A stretch of 64,000 nt of DNA from Clostridium caldaquaticum (GCF_023806125.1 NZ_JAMSKT010000014.1:1-64000), one strand, 5' to 3'; counted from the stretch's first letter, positions 18,379 through 27,212 are shown. Translations and numbers: made by a program. The notes: a model not told the origin generated them from the letters alone.

Positions 18379-18540
18379 CTGATGTCATTTCTGTAACCAA
18401 TTCTTATATTATCCATAAAATATAAATATGAAGATTTTAATCTACAATAAAAATCATGGCAATAGTAATTTTAATAATGCTATATATTAAAAAATATAAC
18501 AGTAGAGTTTCAATAATTTTATATAAGGTGAGGTTATTCA

Positions 18541-19110
18541 ATGAAAAAAGCATCAGGATACAGGAGTGAACATTTAGGGTATGATGTTAATAAGCTAAAG
18601 CTCATTGGACAGGGGCATCAAGGTAAGGTTTATATGCTGCCAAATGATAAAGTACTAAAGGTGTTCTATAATTCAGAATCTTGCAAAAAACAGCTTGAAG
18701 TGCTTTTAAAAGCAAAAGACAGTAGGTTTTTTCCTAGTGTGTATGGTTTTGATAATTATTCTATAATCATGAGCTTTGTTTATGGAAGTCGTCTATCATT
18801 TTATTTAAAGCAAAATAATATTAATAAACACCTTTCTCTTGAACTTGTAAGACTAATAGAAGAGCTAAAGAGACTTGGATTTACAAGACTTGATGCACGA
18901 CTTGGACATATTTTTCTGCAACCGGATGATACTGTTAAGGTTATAGATCCAAGAGAAAGCTATGAAAGAAAACAGCCCTATCCAAAATCAATGCTGAAGG
19001 GTCTTCAGAAACATGGTGATTTAATGCTTTTTTTTGAATATATTAAACATGACTATCCAGAGTATTATAAATATTGGAGAAAAATGATGTATAAAGAGCA
19101 TCGGCATTAA
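18541..19110 (+). CDS. Minimal protein-kinase-like protein (RIO/Kdo-kinase-like fold)
   Basis: A 189-residue protein. An N-lobe glycine loop (IGQGHQGKVYML) and ATP-anchoring Lys (VLKVFY) are followed by a catalytic-loop equivalent, LDARLGHIFL. In it, Asp is kept, but the usual Lys+2 is Arg and the Asn is His. VIDPRES stands where DFG would be. At under 200 residues it has almost no C-lobe beyond this. A paralogue with the same layout lies at 63008-63604. The substrate is unknown, and it could phosphorylate a small molecule rather than a protein. GTGAGG sits ahead of ATG 18541. It stands alone between intergenic gaps. Confidence 0.65.
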   Translation: MKKASGYRSEHLGYDVNKLKLIGQGHQGKVYMLPNDKVLKVFYNSESCKKQLEVLLKAKDSRFFPSVYGFDNYSIIMSFVYGSRLSFYLKQNNINKHLSLELVRLIEELKRLGFTRLDARLGHIFLQPDDTVKVIDPRESYERKQPYPKSMLKGLQKHGDLMLFFEYIKHDYPEYYKYWRKMMYKEHRH

Positions 19111-19248
19111 ACACTTAAAAAATATATATATTGACTTAATATAACAATTTAGTTATAAAAAATACATTTTTTGCAAAACATATTGACTATACTGCAAAAA
19201 AATGTGTAACATTTATGGTATAGGATATGTTTGAGGAGAAATGTAAAA

Positions 19249-19695
19249 ATGAATATAAAAAACTCATTAATAGAATCTATGGTTGAAATGTTTCAAATGT
19301 TTGGATTAAATATTTCTTTTAAGGAAGATAAATATCAAAATCATCAGTTTTTGGGAGAACAAGTTAATGTATTAGTAGGACTTACAGATGGTTTGACAGG
19401 AAATGTAATAATCGGTTTTAAAAAATCTATAGCTTTAACTATAGTATCTGCTATGATGGGTGGAATGCAAATAGAGGAATTAGATTTTATGGCTAAAAGT
19501 GCCCTGGGAGAACTGGCAAATATGGCATTAGGTTCTGCTATTATGAAGCTTAAATCAGATAAAATAATAAGTTTATCTCCTCCTACTGTTTTAGTTGGAG
19601 AGGAAATGTCTTTAACTGTAAGCGGCAGCAAATCTACAAGGCTTACATTCGGCCTTAATGAAGATTTATTTAATATTATAGTTTCTATTGAATAG
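19249..19695 (+). CDS. cheX: Chemotaxis protein CheX
   Basis: A CheC/FliY/CheX-family phosphatase that removes phosphate from CheY in characterised homologues. It is 148 residues with the single catalytic motif ExxN in SALGELANMALGSA (Glu and Asn at spacing three), as in CheX rather than CheC, which has two. Start ATG 19249 is chosen because AGGAGA (19234-19239) lies 9 bases ahead; an in-frame TTG at 19231 has no site. No other chemotaxis or flagellar genes are in the window, so it may serve a distant system or a signalling module. Confidence 0.8.
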   Translation: MNIKNSLIESMVEMFQMFGLNISFKEDKYQNHQFLGEQVNVLVGLTDGLTGNVIIGFKKSIALTIVSAMMGGMQIEELDFMAKSALGELANMALGSAIMKLKSDKIISLSPPTVLVGEEMSLTVSGSKSTRLTFGLNEDLFNIIVSIE

Positions 19696-19725
19696 GGTAT
19701 AGAGCATTTGCCCTATACCTTTTAA
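19695..19725. terminator. Bidirectional terminator between cheX and psd
   Basis: GGTATAG (19696-19702) pairs with CTATACC (19713-19719), followed by TTTT on the plus strand. The two genes converge here. Confidence 0.75.
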
Positions 19726-20609
19726 AGTTTACTGCCTATTTTTTCACCCATAAGTACATAGGTTTCAAAACCTGATTTTGTCTGATTAACTATATCTTCG
19801 TCAATTCTTATTTTATCAGGTTCAAAAAACATAATTACAGTAGAGCCTCCAAATTTAAAATAGCCTTTTTCATCACCTTTAGTAACTCTTTTGTTTGGAG
19901 TATAAGTTTGAATTATTGAACCTACACAGGTTGCACCTACTTCAACATAAAGAACATCTCCAAAATTATCGGAATGAAACGTGCTCCATTCTCTTTTATT
20001 TTGGCAAAAGAGGTTTTTAATCTTTAGAAGAGCTATAGGATTAACTGAGTAATAGGTTCCTTTTATTTTTTTTGTTTCACCACAGCTTCCGCTGTCTATA
20101 AAGTGAAACCTATGATAGTCCGTAGGGCAAAGCCTTAGTATAAGGCAGGTACCTCCTTCATATTTTAAAGTTTCCTTGTCATCCTTTATAAGTTCTCTAA
20201 GACTATAGGTAAAGCCTTTTACTTGAACAAGCTTATTTAGGTCTATATTTTCATAAGCTAAAAGGCGGCCGTCACCAGGAGAAACTACAGAATTTATGTT
20301 CATATCTACAGGTCTTCCATGAGGCTTTAATTTTCTATAAAAAAAATCATTAAAGGAAGTAAAGTCTTCTGAATTTTTTTCATAGATATTCATATCAAGA
20401 TTAAATTCATTAATAAATTTATTTATCTTGAATTTGCTTATTCCTCTGTCTAAATACCAGCCATATAATTTTGAGAAAAGCTTCTTTTTAATTACAGCTT
20501 CTAAAAAAGTCATTCCAATAGGAGAAGAATAGATCCAATTTAAATATTTTTCTCCAGCAATCTTTTCTATTTCATATTTTTTAGTTTTTCTATTGTAGTA
20601 TTTTATCAT
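19722..20609 (-). CDS. psd: Phosphatidylserine decarboxylase proenzyme
   Basis: A membrane-associated enzyme that converts phosphatidylserine to phosphatidylethanolamine. It is 295 residues, typical of the clostridial type. The self-cleavage motif is [13 protein letters not shown] near residue 252. Cleavage between Gly and Ser would create the pyruvoyl prosthetic group on the ~43-residue alpha chain. Other conserved blocks are SPGDGRLL and [11 protein letters not shown] with catalytic His/Asp. The gene reads leftward, with GAGGAT just ahead of its start, and converges on cheX. The usual partner pssA is not visible nearby. Confidence 0.93.
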   Translation of the reverse strand: MIKYYNRKTKKYEIEKIAGEKYLNWIYSSPIGMTFLEAVIKKKLFSKLYGWYLDRGISKFKINKFINEFNLDMNIYEKNSEDFTSFNDFFYRKLKPHGRPVDMNINSVVSPGDGRLLAYENIDLNKLVQVKGFTYSLRELIKDDKETLKYEGGTCLILRLCPTDYHRFHFIDSGSCGETKKIKGTYYSVNPIALLKIKNLFCQNKREWSTFHSDNFGDVLYVEVGATCVGSIIQTYTPNKRVTKGDEKGYFKFGGSTVIMFFEPDKIRIDEDIVNQTKSGFETYVLMGEKIGSKL

Positions 20610-20767
20610 GCCATATCCTCTTTAAATTTTTTATTTTTTATAAAGTCCTCTGCTGCTTAAATACATTGCAATTAAACTTCTATATGTAAAGCATATAACA
20701 AAATAACCGTTTAATAAAGTATTATTTTTGTAATAAATATGCTTTTCTATCCATTTATTCAATGCTA

Positions 20768-20796
20768 TTGACTTTACAATAAAACTATACTAAAAT
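20768..20796 (+). promoter_or_regulatory. Promoter of tRNA-Arg(CCT)
   Basis: TTGACT (20768-20773) and TAAAAT (20791-20796) with a 17-base spacer, 19 bases before the tRNA. Confidence 0.65.
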
Positions 20797-20815
20797 GTTA
20801 TGGTGAATAAAATAT

Positions 20816-20892
20816 GTTTCCGTAGCTCAGAAGGATAGAGCGACCGCCTCCTAAGCGGTAGGCCGTGGGTTCGATTCCCGCCGGGAACACCA
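20816..20892 (+). tRNA. tRNA-Arg (CCT)
   Basis: The acceptor GTTTCCG pairs with CGGGAAC with one wobble. The loop CTCCTAA between ACCGC and GCGGT gives CCT, reading AGG. CCA is encoded. Confidence 0.95.
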
Positions 20893-20932
20893 GAAAACTG
20901 TCAGTATTTTTAGCTGGCAGTTTTTTATTTTA
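20893..20932 (+). terminator. Terminator after tRNA-Arg(CCT)
   Basis: AAAACTGTCAG and CTGGCAGTTTT pair around TATTTTTAG, followed by a T-rich run. Confidence 0.85.
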
Positions 20933-21055
20933 TGTACCACAAATTGGATTAGCATTAAATTAAAAATTTATTGAAATTAGCATTGAATATTGTTCAATAA
21001 CCTATCATAATAGATATTGTGAATGTATATTTATTTTTTACTTAGGGGGAAGAAA

Positions 21056-23026
21056 TTGTTGTCAAGTAAGGAAAAATCTATAGGGCAAATATATAAAAAA
21101 CATATTAAACTTATAATAATACTTATATCTGCTACAGTTTTATCAATATTCTTCTTACTTTTAATAAATTTAAACAGAAATTATAAAGACAGCAATTTAG
21201 TAAATGTACTTGGCAAGCAAAGTATGCTTACACAAATGATGGCTAAAAATACTGGAAGGATATATACAATAAACTCAGTATTGCAGGAAAATTTATATGA
21301 CAAAAGTAATGAAGAAAATTTAAAATATAAACTTTCACAGACAATAAAAAAATTAGAAGATTCTAAAGATGAATATGACAGGCAATATAGCTTAATTAAA
21401 AAAGGTTATGTAGTTGTAGATAATAAAAAAATAAGTTTTAAAGGTGCTGAAAAAAAGCTTATCCCTGTTTTTGAAAAAAATGATGAAATATGGAGTAATT
21501 TTAAAGAATCTATTGATATTGTATTAAAGGAGCAGAGTAATTCTCAAGAAACAATAAAAGCAATTAAATATATAAATGAAAATAACGAAAAACTTTTAAA
21601 TTATAGTGAAGAAATAACACGCATAGTTTTGGATTATAATAACAAAGAAACTATGATTATATACTATATTATAATTATTCTTGCAGTTTTAATGCTTGTA
21701 TTTCTTGCATTGTTTATTAATAAAGCCTATAAAGAATTATTTGTACCAATAAGTCAATTATATAAAGGAATGTCACAGCTTGGTATAACTTTAGAAGATT
21801 CATTAGATGTAAAATCAGAAAAAAATGATTTAATGCCTGTATTTTCAGAAGTAAACATGGTGTTTAATCAGCTTAACAGTTTAATTACGCTTATTGAAAA
21901 TTTAAATAAAAACATCCCCTTTAAAGATATTTTAGAATATATTTTTAAATCCTTTTCTAAATACATACCTTATACACATATAGGTGTTGCATTAATTGAT
22001 GATGATGGTAAGACAATTAAGGCTTCCTACGGAATAAGCGATAAGGTTCATAAAAACTTAGCTGAAAATATGGCAGAATTTAAGATAGATATTAATAAGA
22101 CAAGCTTATCTCGTATTGTTGAAAGCGGTAAAGAAAGAATTATAAATGACTTAGAGGAATATGTTAAAAAAGTATCCGATAAAGAATATAATAAAATACT
22201 TCTTGAAGCAGGAATAAGAGCCTCTATTACTTTTCCGCTTAAAAATAAAAATGAAGTTATAGGAATAATATTTTTTTCAAGTAATATTAAGAATGTATAC
22301 AGAAAAGAGCATGTAAGGTTTTTAAGAATGCTGGCAAACAGCATTGTGTTAAGCCTTGAAAAAGATATATTTAATCAGGATATGATTATAAGTTCAACTC
22401 TTGCACTAGCAAAGCTTACAGAGGAAAGAGATCTTGAAACAGGGGAACATCTTTATCGAATGAAAATATATTCTAAAATGATAGCAAAGTTTTTATCAAA
22501 AGAAGAAAAATATAAAAATATTATTGATTTAGAATATATAAACAATATTGAAAGATTCAGCCCTCTTCATGATATAGGAAAAGTTGCAATTCGTGATGAA
22601 ATATTACTAAAGCCTGGTAAGCTTACTGCTGAAGAATTTGAAATTATGAAAACGCACGCATTGTATGGAGCAAAGGTATTAAAAGCTGCTGAAGAGAACT
22701 TGAAGAAAAAAGGAAGAAATATATTTTTTATGGCTATAGAAATAGCTGAAGGACATCATGAAAAATGGGACGGTTCTGGGTACCCCTATGGAAAAAAAGG
22801 AGAAGAAATACCTCTTAGCGCCAGAATTGTTGCTATAGCTGATGCATTTGATGCATTAACAAGCAAAAGGCCCTACAAGGAGCCTTTCAGCTTTGAGCAT
22901 TCCGTTAAAATAATTAATGAAGGTTCCGGCACTCATTTTGATCCTTATATTGTAGAAGTATTTAATAAAAATATTGATAAAATTAAAAGTAAGTACTTGG
23001 AGTTTAAATATAAAAATATTTTATAA
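21056..23026 (+). CDS. Membrane receptor with PilJ-type N-terminus, GAF and HD-GYP domains
   Basis: A probable cyclic-di-GMP phosphodiesterase of about 656 residues. It has one transmembrane helix near the N-terminus, then an extracytoplasmic helical domain with the PilJ_N-like block VLGKQSMLTQMMAKN. A second helix lies near residue 205, a GAF domain at about 290-440, and an HD-GYP domain at about 455-640 with HDIGKVAI, GHHEKWDGSGYPYGKKGEEIP and DAFDALTSKRPY, all catalytic residues present. Start TTG 21056 (or 21059) is preferred because AGGGGGAAG (21044-21052) is at the correct distance. ATG 21023 lacks any site. Single gene, followed by a terminator. Confidence 0.85.
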   Translation: MLSSKEKSIGQIYKKHIKLIIILISATVLSIFFLLLINLNRNYKDSNLVNVLGKQSMLTQMMAKNTGRIYTINSVLQENLYDKSNEENLKYKLSQTIKKLEDSKDEYDRQYSLIKKGYVVVDNKKISFKGAEKKLIPVFEKNDEIWSNFKESIDIVLKEQSNSQETIKAIKYINENNEKLLNYSEEITRIVLDYNNKETMIIYYIIIILAVLMLVFLALFINKAYKELFVPISQLYKGMSQLGITLEDSLDVKSEKNDLMPVFSEVNMVFNQLNSLITLIENLNKNIPFKDILEYIFKSFSKYIPYTHIGVALIDDDGKTIKASYGISDKVHKNLAENMAEFKIDINKTSLSRIVESGKERIINDLEEYVKKVSDKEYNKILLEAGIRASITFPLKNKNEVIGIIFFSSNIKNVYRKEHVRFLRMLANSIVLSLEKDIFNQDMIISSTLALAKLTEERDLETGEHLYRMKIYSKMIAKFLSKEEKYKNIIDLEYINNIERFSPLHDIGKVAIRDEILLKPGKLTAEEFEIMKTHALYGAKVLKAAEENLKKKGRNIFFMAIEIAEGHHEKWDGSGYPYGKKGEEIPLSARIVAIADAFDALTSKRPYKEPFSFEHSVKIINEGSGTHFDPYIVEVFNKNIDKIKSKYLEFKYKNIL

Positions 23027-23032
23027 AACAGT

Positions 23033-23071
23033 AAAACACATCTAATTGAAAAATTCTTTTAGATGTGTTTT
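23033..23071 (+). terminator. Terminator after HD-GYP gene
   Basis: AAAACACATCTAA (23033-23045) pairs perfectly with TTAGATGTGTTTT (23059-23071). Confidence 0.85.
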
Positions 23072-23108
23072 AATCTTCATATATTAAAAATTATGGTGGT
23101 AAGTTTAA

Positions 23109-23549
23109 ATGAAAGAATATTTTATAAAAGAGGCTTTAGAGGAAGCAAAGAGAGCATTAAAGCTAAAGGAAGTTCCTGTAGGAGCTGTTATAGTTAAGGA
23201 TAATAAAATCATTTCAAGGGCACATAACCTTAAAGAAACTTTAAAGGATCCTTCAGCTCATGCAGAAATTATTGCTATAAAAAGAGCCTGCACAGTTTTA
23301 AATAACTGGAGGCTTAATGGCTGCGAAATATATGTTACTTTAGAGCCTTGTCCTATGTGTGCTTCAGCAATAGCACAAGCTAGAATAAGCAGGCTTTATA
23401 TAGGCACCTTTGACCCAACAGCAGGAGCCTGCGGCTCAGTAGTAGATTTAACAGGTAATTCTTACTTAAGATATAAAACAGAGGTTAATTGGATGTACCA
23501 TAAGGAATGCAGTAATATATTAAAGGAATTTTTTAAAAATAGGAGATAA
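23109..23549 (+). CDS. tadA: tRNA-specific adenosine deaminase
   Basis: Converts A34 of tRNA-Arg(ACG) to inosine in the cytoplasm. At 146 residues it is the normal length. Zinc site and catalytic Glu are in SAHAEIIAIKRA, and the two zinc cysteines are in TLEPCPMCASAIAQARI. The tRNA substrate is encoded at 14073 in this window. GGTGG stands 8 bases before ATG 23109. A tRNA-Ser gene follows 61 bases downstream from its own promoter, an order common in clostridia. Confidence 0.95.
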   Translation: MKEYFIKEALEEAKRALKLKEVPVGAVIVKDNKIISRAHNLKETLKDPSAHAEIIAIKRACTVLNNWRLNGCEIYVTLEPCPMCASAIAQARISRLYIGTFDPTAGACGSVVDLTGNSYLRYKTEVNWMYHKECSNILKEFFKNRR

Positions 23550-23563
23550 GGCATTAATTACAA

Positions 23564-23593
23564 TTGATTTAGCAGATGAATTTATAGTATAAT
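23564..23593 (+). promoter_or_regulatory. Promoter of tRNA-Ser(CGA)
   Basis: TTGATT (23564-23569) and TATAAT (23588-23593) with an 18-base spacer. Confidence 0.7.
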
Positions 23594-23610
23594 TATATGG
23601 AATTAAACAT

Positions 23611-23702
23611 GGAGAGATGTCCGAGTGGCCTATGGTGACGGTCTCGAAAACCGTTGTGCATAATTTTATGCACCGAGGGTTCAAATCCCTCTCTCTCCGC
23701 CA
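23611..23702 (+). tRNA. tRNA-Ser (CGA)
   Basis: A class II tRNA with variable arm TGTGCATAATTTTATGCACC and encoded CCA. The loop CTCGAAA between ACGGT and ACCGT gives CGA, reading UCG. Confidence 0.95.
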
Positions 23703-23709
23703 AAAAAAT

Positions 23710-23748
23710 GCTGCAGTAAACTATTAAAAGTTACTGCAGCGTTTTTTA
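23710..23748. terminator. Bidirectional terminator between tRNA-Ser(CGA) and ilvN
   Basis: GCTGCAGTAA (23710-23719) pairs perfectly with TTACTGCAGC (23731-23740), followed by GTTTTTT and preceded by AAAAAAA. It serves both converging transcripts and overlaps the ilvN stop codon. Confidence 0.9.
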
Positions 23749-24045
23749 TACTCCGCCTAATTCAAGAAGCCTATCCATATTATCAAAAATATTGTTATCA
23801 ACACTGCTGTGTATATTAACCTCCAGTACATCATAAAGCTTTCTAAGCTGCTTTATAATTTGATCCTTAGATTCATCGTCGTTTATAAGAAGGTACATCT
23901 TACTTTTTGTACCATCACCTATTCTTCCGCATAATATACCTTCAAGGTTGAAAGCTCTTCTTGCAAATAACCCTGTAATGTGAGTCATAACTCCAGGATG
24001 GTTGTTAACTATTAATTCTATAACAAAGTAACTATTAGTTATCAT
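23746..24045 (-). CDS. ilvN: Acetolactate synthase, small (regulatory) subunit
   Basis: A regulatory ACT-domain subunit that stimulates the IlvB catalytic subunit and usually confers valine feedback. It is 99 residues, the short IlvN size. The ACT core runs from FVIELIVNNHPGVMTHITGLFARRAFNLEGIL onward. I place the start at ATG 24045, with AGGTGGTGA ahead of it. Two in-frame GTG codons at 24057 and 24054 are the alternative. The start lies inside the 3' end of ilvB (11-base overlap), so the subunits are translationally coupled. Confidence 0.88.
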   Translation of the reverse strand: MITNSYFVIELIVNNHPGVMTHITGLFARRAFNLEGILCGRIGDGTKSKMYLLINDDESKDQIIKQLRKLYDVLEVNIHSSVDNNIFDNMDRLLELGGV

Positions 24046-25714
24046 AATATTCACCACCTAACATTTCAGTGTTTCCAGCACCAGGAGGTACAATTGGAAC
24101 TACATTTTCGTTTGCTCTAACCGGTATATTTATAAGAACAGGACCTGGCTTTAACAAGGCTTCTTCAAGTGCTTCTAAAGGCTTAGCTTCTTTTGAAATG
24201 TCATAAGCTTCAACACCAAAGCCTCTGCTTATGGCTGCAAAATCAGGATTGCTTAAAAACTTTGACGCAATATAACGTCCATTATAAATCATTTCCTGCT
24301 GTTGTCTTACAAGTCCAAGATGACCATTGTTTAAAATAAGCACCTTTACATTAAGGCCTAAGTCGGATAAGGTTGCTAATTCCTGAATGTTCATAAGAAT
24401 AGAACCATCTCCGCTGAAACACACAACGGTTTTGTCTTTGTTTTCAAGTGCTGCACCTATTGCTGCTGGAAGTCCAAAGCCCATAGTTCCAAGTCCGCCA
24501 GAAGTTAATAAACTGCGTGGATATTTAAATGGATATACTTGTGCAGTCCACATTTGATGCTGCCCTACATCTGTAGCAATTATAGAATCTTTTGGAACAA
24601 TACTGCTTACATGCTTTATTATATTAATAGGATGCATAAAGTCATCTTTATCAGGCATAACAAAAGGATGTTTAGCTTTCATCTCTCTGACTCTTAAAAG
24701 CCAGTCTTCTCTTGGGTTTTCTTCAATAATATCGGTTATATCTATAAGTGTGCTTTTTACATCGCCATTTATAAATAAATGTGATTCTTTTATTTTATTT
24801 ATTTCAGATTCATCAATATCAATATGAATTATCTTAGCATTAGGGCAGAACTTTGAAGCATTTCCAATAGCTCTGTCATCAAACCTTACTCCAAGAGCCA
24901 GAATTAAATCTGATTCATTCATTAAAAAGTTAGTATAGCGAGCTCCATGCATACCAAGCATACCTAAGTACAACTCACTGTCAGGGTTAAAAGCACCTAA
25001 GGCCATTAATGTGGAAGCTACGGGAATATTGTTTTTAACTGCAAGCTTATAAACTTCTTCTGAAGCATTGCTGCTTATAATACCACCGCCAATATATAAA
25101 ATCGGCTTTTGTGAACTATTTATCATTTCTGCAGCCTTTTTAACAAGTTTTTCACAAGTAGCAGTTTTAGTGTTTTTATACACATAAGGTTCTGGCCACT
25201 CATCAAACTCTATTTCTTGAAGCTGTATATTTTTAGGTATATCAATATTAACAGGTCCCGGCCTTCCTTCTCTTGCTATTTTAAAAGCCTCTGGAATTAC
25301 GTAGAATAATTCTTCAACAGACCTTACTAAAAAATTATGCTTTGTTATAGGTATTGTAAGTCCATAAGTATCAACCTCTTGAAAAGCATCGGTACCTATT
25401 GCCCCATAAGGAACCTGCCCAGTGATTGAAACTATAGGAACGGAATCAAGTTTTGCATCTGCAATAGCTGTAAGTAGATTTGTTGCTCCAGGTCCTGAGG
25501 TTGCAAAACAGACTGCAACTTCCCCGTTAGACCTTGCCATACCTTGAGCAATAAAAGCAGCTCCTTGTTCATGCCTTGATAGTATATGATTTATACTGCT
25601 CTCATATAAAGCATCATAAAGCGGCAGGTTTGATCCTCCAGGAATACCTATAATATTTTTGATTCCTTGTCTTTCTAGCAATTTGATAGTTATAGCTGCT
25701 CCGCTATACTTCAT
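24035..25714 (-). CDS. ilvB: Acetolactate synthase, large (catalytic) subunit
   Basis: A thiamine-diphosphate enzyme making 2-acetolactate from pyruvate, the first common step of valine, leucine and isoleucine synthesis. It is 559 residues. The catalytic Glu lies in LSRHEQGAAFIAQGMARSNG near residue 49, the central FAD-type domain is in the middle third, and the ThDP/Mg motif GDGSILMNIQELATLSDLGLNVKVLILNN is near 430-460. GGGGGGC precedes the start. A T-box leader controls it, and ilvN follows as an overlapping partner. Confidence 0.96.
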   Translation of the reverse strand: MKYSGAAITIKLLERQGIKNIIGIPGGSNLPLYDALYESSINHILSRHEQGAAFIAQGMARSNGEVAVCFATSGPGATNLLTAIADAKLDSVPIVSITGQVPYGAIGTDAFQEVDTYGLTIPITKHNFLVRSVEELFYVIPEAFKIAREGRPGPVNIDIPKNIQLQEIEFDEWPEPYVYKNTKTATCEKLVKKAAEMINSSQKPILYIGGGIISSNASEEVYKLAVKNNIPVASTLMALGAFNPDSELYLGMLGMHGARYTNFLMNESDLILALGVRFDDRAIGNASKFCPNAKIIHIDIDESEINKIKESHLFINGDVKSTLIDITDIIEENPREDWLLRVREMKAKHPFVMPDKDDFMHPINIIKHVSSIVPKDSIIATDVGQHQMWTAQVYPFKYPRSLLTSGGLGTMGFGLPAAIGAALENKDKTVVCFSGDGSILMNIQELATLSDLGLNVKVLILNNGHLGLVRQQQEMIYNGRYIASKFLSNPDFAAISRGFGVEAYDISKEAKPLEALEEALLKPGPVLINIPVRANENVVPIVPPGAGNTEMLGGEYYDN

Positions 25715-25747
25715 AAAAAGCCCCCCTTTTAGTCAAAATATTTATTG

Positions 25748-26020
25748 ATAAAAAACCCTTCATCCTTACTAAACAAGGACGAAGGGTAAACTCCGCGGTA
25801 CCACCTAGATTTGTATAAAAATACACACTCAATACAGCACGGGCAAAAAACCGATGCTGCTTCCCTTTTAACGATGGGGTTACGGTTAAAACTACTCTCA
25901 ATATTTTTTATATTGATTTCATTTAACAACTCCGAGGCTACCTTCTATATATCCTTCAGGGGAAATTTCCACCAGCATTCCCTCTCTAAGCTTCAGAATA
26001 TATATACTCCTCCTCATCAA
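25748..26020 (-). promoter_or_regulatory. T-box riboswitch of ilvBN, probably valine-responsive
   Basis: Read on the minus strand, the conserved T-box AGGTGGTACCGCGG is at about 25807-25794. The terminator stem ACCCTTCGTCCTTG with GTAAGGATGAAGGGT, then TTTTTT, spans about 25788-25751. Stem I starts near 26018 with GATGAGG and the AGTA loop motif. Its opposite strand reads GAAGGTAGCC. Applying the usual GAA-N-codon-purine spacing gives specifier GTA (Val). The UGGT bulge suits a tRNA with A as discriminator, as in tRNA-Val at 29704. Specifier assignment is inference. Confidence 0.85.
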
Positions 26021-26049
26021 AGCTTTTATCTGAAAATTCTATTTTTTAA

Positions 26050-26078
26050 ATTTTACAATATAAATCTTGCATAGTCAA
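26050..26078 (-). promoter_or_regulatory. Promoter of ilvBN
   Basis: On the minus strand TTGACT (26078-26073) and TAAAAT (26055-26050) are separated by 17 bases, putting the transcript start about 20 bases before T-box stem I. Confidence 0.7.
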
Positions 26079-26160
26079 TAGTTTTTTTAAAACTTTTTTA
26101 ATAGAAAACAATATCAGGCTAAAGCTTTTTTTATTTAAGCTTTTTATTTTTTTGCTCTAT

Positions 26161-26188
26161 TTTAAGTATAAATTAAACTATGCTTAAA
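26161..26188 (+). promoter_or_regulatory. Inverted repeat before the metal-chaperone operon (candidate operator)
   Basis: TTTAAGTATA (26161-26170) and TATGCTTAAA (26179-26188) are an inverted repeat with one mismatch and an 8-base spacer, 50 bases before the first gene. The layout is like a dimeric repressor site. It does not match the Bacillus Zur consensus closely, so the regulator is open. Confidence 0.4.
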
Positions 26189-26237
26189 TAAGATTTAATA
26201 GTATAGGTATGGCAATACAGGAGGAATATTCAATAAA

Positions 26238-27197
26238 ATGAAGGTTAAAGTTGATATTTTTTCAGGATTTTTAGGAGCAGGAAAAACTACTTTAATAAAA
26301 AAGCTCATAAGTGAAGATTTATATAAAGAAAAGGTTATTGTTATTGAAAATGAATTTGGAGAAGCAGGTATAGATGGAAGCATTCTTAAAAAAACAAATA
26401 TTGAAGTTAAAGAAGTAAATGCAGGATGTATATGCTGCAGCATATCAGGAGATTTTAAAAGAGCCTTAAAGGAAGCGGCCTATAAATATAATCCTGACAG
26501 AATTATTATAGAGCCTTCAGGAGTTGCAAAGCTTTCGGAAGTTATGGCAGCCTGCAGCAGCTTAGAGTTAAGAAGTTTTTTAGAGCTTAACATGATAATT
26601 ACAGTAGCAGATGTATTAAAATTTGAAATCTACAGCAGAAACTTTGGTGAGTTTTATAAAAATCAGATTATAAATGCTAAAACCATAGTGCTAAGCAGAA
26701 CACAAAATGCAAGCATAGATAAGATATCTCAAATTAAGGATTATATATATAACTTAAATGCTAAAGCAGTAGTAGTAACAACTCCTTGGGATAAGCTTTC
26801 TTCAAAGAGAATAATTGAGCTTGCACAAAGTGCTGAAAAAATGAAGCTTCAGGAGGAGGTTAATTTAATAAGAAAACCTATAGGAAGCACAAATTTAAAA
26901 ACTTTAAAAGCTCATAGAGGAGATGAAATATTTCAAACTATAGGCTGGGAAACCCCAAAAAAATTTCAATACAAAGCTTTACAAGATAAATTAAACAAAA
27001 TTAATGACTGCAGAGAATATGGAGATGTTTTAAGAGCAAAAGGAATAGTTGAGATAGAAAATAATGAATGGATTCAGTTTGATTATGTACCAGGAGAATT
27101 TGAAGCAAGAAAAACAACTCCTGATTATTCAGGAAGAATTTGTGTGATCGGTGTTAATTTAAATAAGCAGAATTTAAATAAATTATTCGGATTATAA
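26238..27197 (+). CDS. COG0523 GTPase (CobW/ZigA/YciC-like metallochaperone)
   Basis: A G3E-family GTPase of 319 residues. Walker A is GFLGAGKTT (10-18), the metal-binding CICC motif is at 64-67 (GCICCS), and the guanine-region and DRIIIEPSGVA blocks follow. The C-terminal third is a CobW_C-like domain. Family members deliver zinc, cobalt or another metal to target proteins. It heads a four-gene operon with a second GTPase, a DUF318 permease and a TIGR03943 protein, the set that is Zur-controlled as yciC/ycgR/ycgQ relatives in Bacillus. Ribosome site AGGAGG is at 26219. The metal is unproven. Confidence 0.85.
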   Translation: MKVKVDIFSGFLGAGKTTLIKKLISEDLYKEKVIVIENEFGEAGIDGSILKKTNIEVKEVNAGCICCSISGDFKRALKEAAYKYNPDRIIIEPSGVAKLSEVMAACSSLELRSFLELNMIITVADVLKFEIYSRNFGEFYKNQIINAKTIVLSRTQNASIDKISQIKDYIYNLNAKAVVVTTPWDKLSSKRIIELAQSAEKMKLQEEVNLIRKPIGSTNLKTLKAHRGDEIFQTIGWETPKKFQYKALQDKLNKINDCREYGDVLRAKGIVEIENNEWIQFDYVPGEFEARKTTPDYSGRICVIGVNLNKQNLNKLFGL

Positions 27198-27212
27198 ATG
27201 AGGTAAATAACT

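Noticed and set aside
25811-26074. Plus-strand open frame over the ilvB leader
   Set aside because: It overlaps the conserved T-box on the other strand and has no ribosome site or known protein family.
26116-26152. AAAGCTT...AAGCTTT hairpin as a terminator
   Set aside because: The arms are 7 bases and AT-rich, in a region already rich in T-runs, and no upstream plus-strand gene needs a terminator there.
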